A stretch of 64,000 bases of DNA. It comes from Methylobacterium variabile (GTDB taxonomy: Bacteria; Pseudomonadota; Alphaproteobacteria; Rhizobiales; Beijerinckiaceae). Shown here one piece after another: positions 29,490-40,101 of the stretch (the first letter of the stretch is position 1; the number at the start of each line of letters is the position of its first letter). The notes under the pieces are model-generated. The model saw only the letters and a list, made by a program, of their open reading frames with translations, did not search any database and was not told the origin of the DNA. The position numbers were made by a program, and so were the translations under genes. The stretch lies in assembly GCF_001043975.1 (NCBI RefSeq), contig NZ_LABY01000009.1, forward strand, positions 1 to 64,000, written 5' to 3'.

Positions 29490-29736
29490 CGGGCGGCCGC
29501 GCCGCTCCCGGCAGCGCGCCCGCGCTGCGCGCTGAGCCCCTGCGCTGCGAGTTTTAGCACAGCCTGCTCTGTGGCGCCCCATCTTCAGCGCACGATGCCG
29601 GACGGCGTCGCCTGCTGCCCGCGCCGGCGGCGGGACAGGTTTCGTACCCGTTCCTGGGAAGTGGTTCGGGACGAGGCCGTGGAAGCCATCCCGCAGGCGT
29701 TCCTGCCGCCGGCAGCGGCCCTTGCCTGTTCTCGCC
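29490..29736. other. Spacer between two insertion sequences
   Basis: About 250 bases holding the right end of the IS1182 element and flanking sequence. I see no supported gene; a GC-rich hairpin-like run (cgcgcccgcgctgcgcgc) near 29515 could end IS1182 transcription. Confidence 0.35.
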
Positions 29737-30344
29737 TACGGCCTGTGATCGCTTGAACCACCTGATGCGGTGGGCGTTTCGCCTCTCTTGAGCGAGGAGG
29801 AGCGATGCTGTCGGACGCGCAATGGGCCGAGTTGGAGCCGCTGGTCGAAGCCCGCCGGCCGAAGGGCAAGACGCCGCCTCAGGATCTGCGCCGCACCGTC
29901 TCGGCCATTCTCTGGCGCCATCAGAACGGAGCCAAGTGGCGCGCCGTGCCAGCCGAACTCGGACCCTGGTGGCGTGCCGCCCAGATCTTCATCCGGTGGG
30001 CGCGGGCCGGCGTCTGGGAGCGGCTCCTCAGCCTTGTTCAGGAGCGCGGCGTGCAGCTCGGCATGGTGTTTCTCGATGGCACCAGCGTGCGCGCTCACCA
30101 GAAGGCGGCCGGGGCTGCGCGAAGGGGGGATCTCAAGCTGAGCGAGATCATCGTGAGGCGCTTGGCCGCTCTCGTGGCGGATCTGGGACCAAGGCTTGGG
30201 TGATCGCTGACGGGGCGGGGCGCGCCATCGCCTTCCCGATCGCGCCCGGTCAAGCGCATGAGCTGCCCCAGGCCATCCCGCTGCTCGATCAACTGCCGGG
30301 CGTGCCGAGGTGGGTTGAACCGCCCCGGGTTTCCCGGCAACTGT

Positions 30345-31336
30345 AATCAGTCGACAGCTGCTACGGTGTAGTCTGTGCCGGTGGCCAGCATGGCGTTGAG
30401 TGTGACGAGGAGCTTGCGGGCGGTGGCAGTTAGCGCGGCCTTTGTCGGCTTTCCAGCGCGCTGCAGGCGCTCGCGGAAGTCGCGGAAGACTGTGCAGCGG
30501 CGTGACGCCTGGAGGGCTGCGAGGTAGAGGACCGTTCGTACGATCGGCCGACCACCGCTGACGCTACGCGGGCCGATTCGCTTTCCGCTCTCGCGCGCGA
30601 TCGGTGCCAGTCCGGCCAAGGCTGCGATGCGACGCCGATCGAGCTGCCCGAGCTCAGGCATTTCGGCAAGCAAGGTCGCGGCGACGATCGGGCCGACGCC
30701 CGGTGCAGTCTGCAGACGTCGGGCAATGGCTCGCGCTTCGGGATCAGCTTGGACCAGCGCGGCCATCTGTGCCTCGACCTTCGCGATGCGGCGGTCGAGA
30801 ACGGCAATCAGGCTTGTGATATCGGCACGAGCGTGTCGATCAGCGGTTTGATGGAGCCGCGTAGCTTCCTGCTTGCGCATCTCGACGAGTTGGCGGCGGC
30901 GCGTCGCCTGGGCCTGGAGGGCGCGACGCGCCGCCGCCACGGGCTGCGTGGGGGCGGGCCGCAGACGTGCGCCGAGTTCGGCCAGCATACGTGCGTCGAC
31001 CCGGTCGGTCTTGCCGATCACCCCCATGGCACGGGCGAAGTCGCGCGCCTGCCGCGGGTTCACGCGGCTGAAGCGCACCCCACACGCTTCGAGCGCCTCG
31101 CGCAGCACCCGATCGTAGCCACCACTGGCCTCGAAGATGATCCAGGCTCCTTGTTTCGCGCACGATGCAGCGAACTCTCGAGCTGTAGTCAGTGTGTTGC
31201 CGATCCGACGTGCCCCGCGAAGCGGGTGATGAACATCGAGCCAATCCTTGGCGACATCGACACCGATGAAGAGTTCTTTCATCACGATCCCTACTCCTGT
31301 CCTTCGGGATCGGACGGGGCCGTCCCAATCAACTGT
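30345..31336 (-). mobile_element. IS110-family element nested in the IS3 left end
   Basis: About 992 bases flanked by a direct CAACTGT (30338-30344 and 31330-31336). Joining the flanks rebuilds an IS3 left end that resembles the right end mirrored. IS110 elements lack long inverted repeats and leave such short core repeats. Confidence 0.75.
30347..31285 (-). CDS. IS110-family transposase
   Basis: 312 residues, a DEDD recombinase. The N-terminal RuvC-like motif FIGVDVAKDWLDVH holds the first Asp, then FEASGGYDRVLREALEACGV with Glu, and GKTDRVDARMLAELG with the later Asp residues. The C-terminal transposase-20 domain reads TAPGVGPIVAATLLAEMPEL and ends with a serine (SVSGGRPIVR) involved in strand exchange. 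It looks intact. Such enzymes use a bridge RNA from the element's non-coding end. Confidence 0.9.
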   Translation of the reverse strand: MMKELFIGVDVAKDWLDVHHPLRGARRIGNTLTTAREFAASCAKQGAWIIFEASGGYDRVLREALEACGVRFSRVNPRQARDFARAMGVIGKTDRVDARMLAELGARLRPAPTQPVAAARRALQAQATRRRQLVEMRKQEATRLHQTADRHARADITSLIAVLDRRIAKVEAQMAALVQADPEARAIARRLQTAPGVGPIVAATLLAEMPELGQLDRRRIAALAGLAPIARESGKRIGPRSVSGGRPIVRTVLYLAALQASRRCTVFRDFRERLQRAGKPTKAALTATARKLLVTLNAMLATGTDYTVAAVD

Positions 31337-31480
31337 TCAGGCTGATGATCGATGACGCGAACGGCTCCCAATCCGGGAACTGGGCTCTGGCGCCCGGGAG
31401 GCTCGCGGGATGCCGTCCGCGAGCGCAGCGTAGGTCAATCGCGACAGACAGGAGGCTCCAACTCTTGAGAGGATGGAGCC

Positions 31481-32709
<1,229 letters not shown>

Positions 32710-33272
32710 CCCAAACCAAACAGCCTCCGGGAAACCCGGGGCGGTTCAGGTGGTGGGCGACCGGGGCTACACCAGCCATCGCTTCCGTGAGCACATCTGG
32801 GGCATGGGCGCCCGGCCTGCGATCCCGCCGCAGCGGCATGAGGCGCCCGTCGCCTGTCCAGAGTGGATCGACACCAACCGCAACCGGGTCGAGCGCCTCT
32901 GGGCACGATTGAAGCAGTGGCGTGCTGTTGCCACGCGATACGAGAAGACCGCCACCAGCTTCGCCGGTGTCCTCTGCCTGGCCGCCGCGCTCGACTGGCT
33001 CAAGCCATAACAGGCCGTAAAGGCCGGGACAGACGCCACGGCGGCCCTGCTCGTTGTCCTCGCGATCACGCACGTCGTGCTCGTCGGGCTGCCCTCGCGA
33101 AAGGTCGGGACGGCGCGCCACGCCGCCGCGGTCCCCAACGGACGCGGACATCCCGGCACGTGTCAGTATGTCCGCCTCGGCCGTCCACGCTCCAAGGGGA
33201 GAATACGCGCCGTGTCCCGGGCGTGATCCGCGAGGGCCAAGCAGGCCTCATCCTGTGAGGCCGAGGCTCATG

Positions 33273-33422
33273 TCAGGCCTCGGCGCCGCCGGCGAGCGCT
33301 TCCAGCGCGCACAGGAGGTGCTCGGCCGCGCCGAGCTCCCCCTGGCGGCAGGCCTGCCGAAAGGCGGCGAGGATCAGGGCATCGATGGCCTCCGCCTGAC
33401 CTTCGAGCGGTCGCGAACTCAT
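33273..33422 (-). CDS. Small helical protein, paralogue of the gene at 58431
   Basis: 49 residues. The core (AIDALILAAFRQACRQGELG, then AAEHLLCALEALAGG) is predicted helical and matches the protein at 58431-58643 (LFVRALRRTVADRQMAAAAY, then LLQALEAL). The start overlaps the MFS stop by four bases (ATGA), so it is translationally coupled as the last gene of the operon. No function is known to me. Confidence 0.6.
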   Translation of the reverse strand: MSSRPLEGQAEAIDALILAAFRQACRQGELGAAEHLLCALEALAGGAEA

Positions 33423-34630
33423 CGGTTTCCTCCTCCGGCCGGCGGAACCTCGGACCGGAAGAGACGGACCGCCGCCAAGGCCAGCGCCAGTTCCGCAGCC
33501 GCGAACACAGCGAGGACGGGCCCGAAGTCGAGGCGGAGCATCGACCCGAACAGCAGGCTTCCCAGTCCAAACCCGGTGAACAGGAGGCAGACGTTCAGGC
33601 CCATGGCCTGGCCTGGGCGTTGGCCGCCGAGTGCAGTGACGATGCCGGCGAACAACGGTTGGGTCATGTCGTAGCCGAGGGACAGCACCGTGACCGCCAC
33701 CGCCGCCAGGAGCAGGGGGGCGTCGAGGATCAGGGCCGCCGCCGCTAGGGCACCCAGGAGGAGCCCGAGCGGCAGGAGGCGCCCGCGACCGTGCCTGTCC
33801 GCAACCCGACCGATGACCGGACCGAGCAGGAATCCGGGGATGCCATAGCCCAGGAGGGCGAGGCCGACGCCGACGGGTCCGAGGCCGTAGCGCCGCTCGA
33901 AGTACAGGCCCAGCCAGGTGAACACGCCGGAGTGAAACATGGAATTCAGGAGGACGTAGGCGTAGGTACGGCGTCCGCGGGGAGAGACCAGCAGGTCCCG
34001 GTAACCGCGGAACAGAGTGCCCAGGTCCGCCCCGGCCGCCATTGCGCCCGGGATGATCCCGCGGGAGGGCATGAGAACGAGCAGGATCGCCGCCCCGGCA
34101 GCGCCGACCGCCAGGAAGAGGCCGCGCCATCCGATGAACGGTTCGAGCAGGGCCCCGAAGGTCGACCCGAAGGCCATGCCGCCCGCCATGGCGCCGAAGA
34201 GCCACCCGAGCGGGCGCCCGCGTCGCTCGTACGGGAAAAGCCTGCCGACGAGGACGAGACCGAGCGGCACGACCCCGCTCGCTCCGAGCCCGGTCAGCAG
34301 ACGCCAGAGCGCGAGCTGCTCCACGGACCCTGCCGTGGCGGTGAGGGCCGTCAGTACGGCGAAGGCGGTCAGCGATCCCGACATGACGCGCCAGATGCCG
34401 AGCCGATCCGCCAGGAGGCCGTAGACGAGCGTCGCCACCCCGTACGGGATCAGGTAGGCCGGGACGATCAGGCCGACCCGCTCCGGCGAGGTGCCGAACG
34501 CCTCCCCGAGCTGGGGAAGGACCGGCGCCACCATGAACGCCTGAAAGAAGATGATGAAGGTGGCGGCCGCAAGCACCCGGAGCAGGCGCTCCCGCAGGGC
34601 GCCCGGCAGGTCCGGCGTCACCGGCGTCAC
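33419..34630 (-). CDS. MFS transporter of the mer-like operon
   Basis: 403 residues from the GTG at 34630, which overlaps the preceding HMA stop (GTGA). Twelve membrane helices; motif A is seen as GLLADRLGIWRVM in loop 2-3. The substrate is unknown. Its place after two HMA proteins and a CcdA-like protein suggests metal export or import of a metal-complexing compound. Confidence 0.82.
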   Translation of the reverse strand: MTPVTPDLPGALRERLLRVLAAATFIIFFQAFMVAPVLPQLGEAFGTSPERVGLIVPAYLIPYGVATLVYGLLADRLGIWRVMSGSLTAFAVLTALTATAGSVEQLALWRLLTGLGASGVVPLGLVLVGRLFPYERRGRPLGWLFGAMAGGMAFGSTFGALLEPFIGWRGLFLAVGAAGAAILLVLMPSRGIIPGAMAAGADLGTLFRGYRDLLVSPRGRRTYAYVLLNSMFHSGVFTWLGLYFERRYGLGPVGVGLALLGYGIPGFLLGPVIGRVADRHGRGRLLPLGLLLGALAAAALILDAPLLLAAVAVTVLSLGYDMTQPLFAGIVTALGGQRPGQAMGLNVCLLFTGFGLGSLLFGSMLRLDFGPVLAVFAAAELALALAAVRLFRSEVPPAGGGNR

Positions 34631-34824
34631 GTCCGGACCTCGACGGTCTCGAACCCGCTGCTCGCCAGCGCTGCCCGGATCTCCACGGGCCCGACCCGGG
34701 ACGGCTCGAAGCGCACGGTGACCCGCCTGCGCCAAGCGCTCGATCTCGCCTGCCGGACGCCCGGCACGGCCCTCGCCGCGCTGCGGATGCTCTCGGCGCA
34801 GCCGTCGCACCTCATGCCAGGCAC
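34627..34824 (-). CDS. Small HMA-domain metallochaperone, 5' end possibly damaged
   Basis: 65 residues from a GTG at 34824, with the metal motif GMRCDGCAESIR and a typical beta-alpha-beta finish (SGFETVEVRT). The natural start is probably the upstream ATG at 34868 (MNDKTPPL), which is two bases out of frame because of an extra TC in a CTCTC run. So either the gene is frameshifted at its 5' end or a shorter form is made. Confidence 0.65.
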   Translation of the reverse strand: MPGMRCDGCAESIRSAARAVPGVRQARSSAWRRRVTVRFEPSRVGPVEIRAALASSGFETVEVRT

Positions 34825-34882
34825 GGAGAAGGAAGCTTCCGCGAGAGGGGCGGTGTCTTGTCGTTCATGAGCTCTCCGGGGT

Positions 34883-35563
34883 TCAAAGCAGGTCCGCGTA
34901 GACCCGCGCGTAGTAGGCACTGACCAGCAGGAGGGAGCCGCAGCTGAGAACCTGGAGCGCGCGGCTCCACAGGCCGAGGCGCGCCAGGCGCGTGACCGTG
35001 CTCGCGGCCGCACCGGCGGCGAGAAACGGCAGGCCCCGCCCGATCCCGAACGCCAGGGCGAGAAGGACGCCACGGTCTGTATCGCCGTCCGATGCGGCGA
35101 CCGTGAGCAGCAGCAGCAGCGGGGCGACCGAGGTGCCGACGCTGAAGACGAGCCCGTAGGCGAAGGCCCCGAGGATGCCGGGCCGGCGCCAGGCAGTGAG
35201 GGCGGCGAGGCGCATGCGCGGCCACCGGAAGGCCAGGAGCGCGGCGGCAAGCGAGACGACCGCCATGACCAGCGCCCAGGTCCGGCCGAACGATTCGGTC
35301 GCGAGCGCGCCGAGGTGGCCGGCGGCGGCGCCGAGTGCGGTAAGGCTCAGGACGATGCCGGCGAAGAAGGCAGCCGCGACGTGCAGCCCGGCGCGGCGCG
35401 ATCCCGCCTCGGACGCGCCGGCGACGCTGGCGAGGCCGAGCCCGACCGGCAGGGTGCAGGGACAGACCGCGCTGGCCAGGACGCCGGCGAGGACCGTGAC
35501 CCAGAGTGCGGCCGGGCCGCTCGCGCCGGTGGCGAGCGGCTGGATCAGGTGTTCGAACGTCAC
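34883..35563 (-). CDS. CcdA-like membrane thiol/metal transporter
   Basis: 226 residues, six membrane helices, DsbD transmembrane superfamily. The first helix carries ASAVCPCTLPVGLGLASVAG, with a CPC rather than the usual SPC seen in the two CcdA proteins here. It overlaps the upstream HMA gene by 4 bases. CcdA-like proteins with CPC in metal operons may pass electrons or metal to periplasmic HMA proteins; the exact role is unknown. Confidence 0.75.
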   Translation of the reverse strand: MTFEHLIQPLATGASGPAALWVTVLAGVLASAVCPCTLPVGLGLASVAGASEAGSRRAGLHVAAAFFAGIVLSLTALGAAAGHLGALATESFGRTWALVMAVVSLAAALLAFRWPRMRLAALTAWRRPGILGAFAYGLVFSVGTSVAPLLLLLTVAASDGDTDRGVLLALAFGIGRGLPFLAAGAAASTVTRLARLGLWSRALQVLSCGSLLLVSAYYARVYADLL

Positions 35564-35910
35564 GGCGCGATCACCGGGGTGCCCGCCTTGTAGCCGAGGC
35601 CATCGATGGCCGTCGTCACCCGGTCGAGCAGGAGGGTTCGGCCGGGAGGATAGGAGACGCGGAGGGACCGCCGCACGAGGTCGACCTCGGCGTCGGACAC
35701 GCCCTCGATCGTCTTGACGGCGCGCTTGATCGACGCGGCGCAGGAGAGGCAGGCCATGCCCTCGACCGGAATGGTCGCGACCCTCAGGCCGGACGACCGC
35801 ACCGACGGGACCGGCCCATCCTCGGCAGCCCGTGCCGGGTCGAGGGACACGAGCAGGGCCACGGCGGCGGCGAGCGCGGCGGCGACGCCCGGACGAGGAT
35901 GCGGTCTCAT
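35560..35910 (-). CDS. Secreted HMA-domain protein (MerP-like)
   Basis: 116 residues. Signal peptide (VAAALAAAVALLVSLDPARA), a short linker, then an HMA domain with VEGMACLSCAASIKRAVKTI and ending GLGYKAGTPVI. Periplasmic binding of Hg or Cu is likely. It is followed with a 4-base overlap by the CcdA-like gene. Confidence 0.85.
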   Translation of the reverse strand: MRPHPRPGVAAALAAAVALLVSLDPARAAEDGPVPSVRSSGLRVATIPVEGMACLSCAASIKRAVKTIEGVSDAEVDLVRRSLRVSYPPGRTLLLDRVTTAIDGLGYKAGTPVIAP

Positions 35911-35922
35911 CGCAAGGCTCCC

Positions 35923-38372
35923 TCAGGCCGGGTTCGGTCGGGACGCCGCGGGCGGGCTGCCGACGCTCATGATCGCGCCCAGGAACAGGCCGGGCTGCCC
36001 CCAGAGCGAGTTGAGGAAGATCGCGGTGACGCTGACCGCCATGGCGACCATGGCCCAGATCGGGTTGATCAGCCCGGTCGCGGCGACCGGGATGCCGATG
36101 CCGTTGAAGGTGAAGGCCAGCCAGACGTTCTGGAGCATCTTGGCGTAGCTGCGCCGGCTGATCCTGCGGGCGAGCGGCAGGGCGGCGAGGCGGTTCGAGA
36201 GGATGATGATGTCGGCGGCCTCGATGGCGATGTCGGTGCCCCGCCCATGGCGATGCCGACGTTGGCCTGCATCAGCGCGGGGGCATCGTTGATGCCGTCG
36301 CCGACCATCGCGACTGGGCCGCTGGCCTGGAGCCGCCGCACGGTCTCGGCCTTGCCGTCGGGCAGCACCCCGGCATGGACCTCGTCGATGCCCGCTTCCC
36401 TGGCGATCCGGCGTGCGGCCCGCTCGTTGTCCCCAGTGAGCAGGACCGTCCGAAGGCCCTCCTTGCGCAGGGCCGCGACGGCCTGCGCGGCATCGGCCCG
36501 CAGCCTGTCGTCGAGGGCGAGCAGGCCCAGCGCGCGGCCGTCGCGGCCCACGGCGATGACGGTGCGCCCGGCCTCCTCCAGGGCCGCGATCCGGGCCGGG
36601 GCCGGCGAGAGGTCGATGCCTTGGCCCTCCAGGAAGGCCGGGCTGCCGACCAGGACCTCGCCGTCCGCGATCCGGGCCGTGACGCCCTTGCCGGGACTGG
36701 CCTCGAACGCGGTGACGTCCGGGGGCACGGCACCGCGCGCGAAGGCGGCCCTGACCACGGCGTGCGCGAGCGGGTGCTCGGACGAGGCCTCCGCCGCCGC
36801 GGCCAGCGCGACGAGCTCGGCCTCGCTGCCCCAGAACACCTCGATCTCGCGGACCACGGGCCGTCCCTCGGTCAGCGTCCCGGTCTTGTCGAGGACGACC
36901 GTGTCGACGAGCCGGTAGCCCTGGAAGGCCTCGCCGGTGCGCATCAGGATGCCGTGCTCGGCCGCCTCGCCGGCGCCGCGCACGATGGAGAGCGGCGCCG
37001 AGATGCCGACGGCGCAAGGATAGCCCATGACCAGGACGCTCAGGCCCGCGAACACGGCCCGCTCGACGTTCGGCTCGCCGCCGAGGAGCCAGGAGCCGGC
37101 GAGCCAGCCCGCGAAGGCGAGCGCGGCCACCGCGAGCACGGTGGGCGTGTAGACCTGTAGCACGCGGTCGACGAGGTGGAGCAGGCCTGGCTTGAGGGCG
37201 CGGGCGTCCTCGACCTCGCGGATCACCTTATGCAGGAAGCTGCCGGCGCCGACGGCCGTCACGCGTACGAGCAAGGTGCCGGTGCCGTTGATCGAGCCGC
37301 CGATGACGGCATCTCCCTGCGCGCGCTCGACCGGGAGCGGCTCGCCGGTGACGAGGGACTGGTCGACGGCGGAGCGGCCGCCCTCGATCGTGCCGTCGAC
37401 GGGCACGCGCTCGCCGGGGCGGATGCGGACGCGGTCGCCGACCGCCACGCGTTCCAGCGGAAGGTCACGCTCCTGCCCGTCGCGGACCACGCGGGCGGTC
37501 TCGGGCTGAAGGTCGAGCAGGCGCTTCACGGCCTGGGAGCTGCGCGTCTTGACGATGAGCGAGAGCCACTCGGAAAAGATGTGGTAGGTGGCGACCATGA
37601 CCGAGACGGCGAAGAACGGCGCCGTCGGGTAGTCCGGGCGGTCCAGGACCAGTCCGATGACGCCGCCCGCCATGCCGGCGAAGGCGCCGATCTCCAGCAG
37701 TACGTGCTGGTTCAGGATGCCCCGGCGCAGGGCCTGGAAGGCCATGTTCAGGATGTGGCGCCCGACCCCGAAGACGAGCACGATCGCAAGTGCGGCCACG
37801 AGCCAGGGGGCGGAGGTCGCAAGGTACCCCTGCAGGTTCAGGTAGAGCAGCCCGAGCGCCAAGGCGGCGAGTCCACCGGTGCTGGCGACCGCGACCTGGA
37901 GGCTGGTCTTCCTCAGGACGAGGAACACCATGGCGCCGAGGCTGATGCAGACCAGGGCAGGCAGGTAGCCGATCCAGCCGACCGTCGGATCCGCGATGAT
38001 CGGGATGGAGGCGACGCTGAGGGCGACCGCGACGACGAAGCGGCGGCTCTCGCGCGCGAGGTCCCGCTCCTGCTCCTCGAAGGGCCTGACCTTGCGCGGG
38101 TCCGAGATCGTGTAGCCGATGTCGCGCAGGATCCCGAGCAGCGCCGCGGGTCGGGCGACGGCCGGATCGTACTCGACGAGCGCCTGCTCGTGGGTCAGAC
38201 TGACGGCGACCTTGTCGACGCCGGGCTGGCTGCCGAGCGCCTTCTCGATGGTGCCGGTGCAGAGCGAGCAGTGCAGCCCGCCGATCCGGGCGCGGATGCG
38301 GGCCCGGTCGGGCCGGCTGGCCGGCTCCTCGCTCCAAAGAGGGAGGTCCATGTCGAGTTCCGCTGAGGCCAT
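35923..38372 (-). pseudogene. P1B-type ATPase with YPC motif, frameshifted near its C-terminus
   Basis: A heavy-metal ATPase of about 815 residues if read through one frameshift. Parts in order: N-terminal HMA (GGLHCSLCTGTIEKAL, residues about 30-45), membrane region, TM6 motif VMGYPCAVGISAPLSIVRG where the usual CPC is YPC, DKTGTLTEGRP, and hinge [20 protein letters not shown]. At about 36240 one base is missing (GGC-GGG-GCACC for GGC-NGG-GGC-ACC), shifting the last 100 residues; the correct continuation GTDIAIEAADIIILSNRLAA is in the next frame. Without suppression or a sequencing error the last two helices are lost. It follows a CopZ-like gene. Confidence 0.8.
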
Positions 38373-38405
38373 CGGGTTGTCTCCGGACCGGGTCGAATGG
38401 TCGGG

Positions 38406-38627
38406 TCAGGCCGGGTTGCGGGCCACGACGCGAAAGCCACGCTTCTCGACCACCTCGACGAGGCGGTCCTCGCTGGTGGTCGCCGGGTCGTAGAGGACGC
38501 GGGCGCGGCCCTCCTCGAAGGAGACGTCGGCGCCGCGGACGCCGGCATGGGCGTCCAGGAGCGAGCCGACCGAGGCGGCGCAGGAGGCGCACCGCAAGCC
38601 CTCGACCTTCAGGATAACGGTCTTCAT
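38406..38627 (-). CDS. CopZ/MerP-like cytoplasmic metallochaperone
   Basis: 73 residues, a single HMA domain (ILKVEGLRCASCAASVGSLL) with no signal peptide, so cytoplasmic. It would deliver metal to the following ATPase or to the regulator. Its ATG overlaps the merR stop (ATGA). Confidence 0.85.
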   Translation of the reverse strand: MKTVILKVEGLRCASCAASVGSLLDAHAGVRGADVSFEEGRARVLYDPATTSEDRLVEVVEKRGFRVVARNPA

Positions 38628-39073
38628 CGTGTCTTCCTCATCGGTTCGTCGCACCCGCACGGGGCTGACCCTCTTGGCATGTCCTCCAGGGCCTTCAGGA
38701 TGGTGCAGTCCTCCAGCCCACCGCGTCCTGGGCAGGAAGCGACCACGGCCTCCAGGGCCGCTCGCACCCGGAGGAGCTGGGTAATCTTCTCGTCCACCTC
38801 GGCGCTCTTGTGCCGGGCCTGTTCCCGCAGGACGGCGCAATCGGCGTCAGGCTTGGCGCGCAGGGCGAGAAGCTCCAGCGTCTCCTTCAGCGAGAACCCG
38901 ATCCTCTGGGCCTGCCGGATGAAGCGGATGCGGGCGACCACCTCGGGCGAATAGGTCCGGTAGCCGGCCTCCTTGGACGGCTGCTCGATCAAGCCTTGTC
39001 GCTCGTAGAAGCGAATGGTCTCCACGCCGACGCCGGCGACCTGCGCCGCCTTTCCGATCGTCAGATCCCCCAT
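38624..39073 (-). CDS. MerR-family regulator with mercury-type cysteines
   Basis: 149 residues from the ATG at 39073. Helix-turn-helix (LTIGKAAQVAGVGVETIRFY), then a long helix with DCAVLREQARHKSAEVDEKI, and the loop ASCPGRGGLEDCTI. One Cys plus a C-x8-C pair is the MerR/PbrR layout, in contrast to the C-x7-C of CueR. It is the first gene of the operon and reads from its own operator at 39113, which closely matches classic mer operators. Confidence 0.85.
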   Translation of the reverse strand: MGDLTIGKAAQVAGVGVETIRFYERQGLIEQPSKEAGYRTYSPEVVARIRFIRQAQRIGFSLKETLELLALRAKPDADCAVLREQARHKSAEVDEKITQLLRVRAALEAVVASCPGRGGLEDCTILKALEDMPRGSAPCGCDEPMRKTR

Positions 39074-39112
39074 CGTCGGTCCCAGCCTCATCGATTCCCT
39101 TCGAGCCTACAG

Positions 39113-39130
39113 TCCGTACCGTAGTACGGA
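39113..39130 (-). promoter_or_regulatory. mer-like operator with long promoter spacer
   Basis: TCCGTAC-CGTA-GTACGGA, a perfect 7+4+7 dyad, read on the minus strand as TTGACTCCGTACTACGGTAC followed by GGACTGTAGG. The arms are the same as in Tn501/Tn21 mer operators. It drives the leftward operon starting with the MerR-type gene itself. Confidence 0.8.
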
Positions 39131-39229
39131 GTCAACAGGTCCGTTGACGGCGAGCGGGAGACCGGTGAAGGGCCGCCTTTCGCTACCACGGATGGGACCT
39201 CCCGCGACACGGCCCCGGTCGGCAGCTGA

Positions 39230-39434
39230 GCGTCGAGTGGCGCGTGCCGGGAGGGGTGAGCAAGCCCCTGCCGGCGGAGAGGCCCCAGCGTGCCGGGCCG
39301 ACCGTCCCGGGCCTACCGGTGAACTCGCCGGCCAGGAGGTGGAAGGCATAGAGCCGGACACCTGCGAGGTAGTCCTTTCTGGGCCGAACGGGCGGAGCAC
39401 CTGCACGCGATATCGGGGCGGCGAGATGGCCTGA
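39230..39434 (+). pseudogene. DUF411 gene remnant (3' end)
   Basis: The last 30 codons (EVEGIEPDTCEVVLSGPNGR, then YRGGEMA) match the end of the intact DUF411 gene at 16991 (EVEGMEPDTYDVVLFGPETR, YRGAELA). The upstream part is recognisable only in mixed frames. No signal peptide or CxCC motif is left. Confidence 0.6.
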
Positions 39435-39486
39435 AAGGCTGTCGCCGCGGCATACTGGGCTCGCGCACCTGACGGGAGACCGGCCC

Positions 39487-40101
39487 ATGGGCTTCTACGG
39501 CGACCGCATCCTGCCCTGGCTCGTCGACCGGGTCATGGCGAACAAGGACCTGCTCGGATACCGGACCCGGGTCGTCGGGGCGGCCCGCGGCCGCGTGCTG
39601 GAGATCGGCATCGGCTCAGGCCTCAACCTGCCGTTCTACGGTCCGGATGTGACAGACGTCCTTGGCATCGAACCCTCCCAGGGGCTCATCGACAAGGCTG
39701 CAAGCCGGTCGAGCAGGTCCCGCCGGCGCATCAGCTTCCTTCATGCCTCCGCCGAAGTGATTCCCCTGGAGACCAGAAGCGTGGACACGGTCGTGACGAC
39801 GTGGGCCCTTTGCTCGATCCCCGACATCGAGGGTGCCCTTAGGGAGATGCGGCGCGTGCTCAAGCCCGGGGGCGAGCTCCTGTTCGCGGAGCATGGTCAA
39901 GCGCCGGACCGCTGGGTTGCCCGATGGCAGGATTGTCTTACGCCAGGCTGGAAGCCCATTGCAGGTGGCTGTCACCTGAACCGCCCCATCGCCGGCCTCA
40001 TCCAGGAAGCGGGGTTCAGAACCACGGACCTCAGGACCGGCTATGCCCCCGGTCCGCGACCCTTCACGTTCATGTACGAGGGACGAGCCGTTCCCGCCTG
40101 A
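39487..40101 (+). CDS. Class I SAM-dependent methyltransferase
   Basis: 204 residues. Motif I is VLEIGIGSGLNLPFYG (residues about 38-53), with an acidic partner in IEPSQGLIDKA, and post-motif VLKPGGELLFAEHG. It resembles UbiE/phospholipid-type type-11 methyltransferases. The Cys triad of arsenite methylase ArsM is absent. Its link to the metal genes is positional only. Confidence 0.82.
   Translation: MGFYGDRILPWLVDRVMANKDLLGYRTRVVGAARGRVLEIGIGSGLNLPFYGPDVTDVLGIEPSQGLIDKAASRSSRSRRRISFLHASAEVIPLETRSVDTVVTTWALCSIPDIEGALREMRRVLKPGGELLFAEHGQAPDRWVARWQDCLTPGWKPIAGGCHLNRPIAGLIQEAGFRTTDLRTGYAPGPRPFTFMYEGRAVPA

Noticed and set aside
33020-33272. A membrane-like stretch (AALLVVLAITHVVLVGL) on the plus strand after the IS5 element
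   Set aside because: Only one helix-like run, with no start codon or family match; at most a fragment interrupted by the IS5 insertion.
33990-34030. GTAACC on the plus strand inside the MFS gene
   Set aside because: No CGAA box at 16 bases and it is inside coding sequence on the opposite strand.
37176-38366. A 396-codon plus-strand frame opposite the YPC ATPase
   Set aside because: Antisense shadow; no start signal or family, and the minus strand has HMA and DKTGT motifs.
39487-40101. Arsenite methyltransferase ArsM
   Set aside because: It has the SAM motifs but lacks the conserved Cys residues of ArsM and does not sit in the ars operon.
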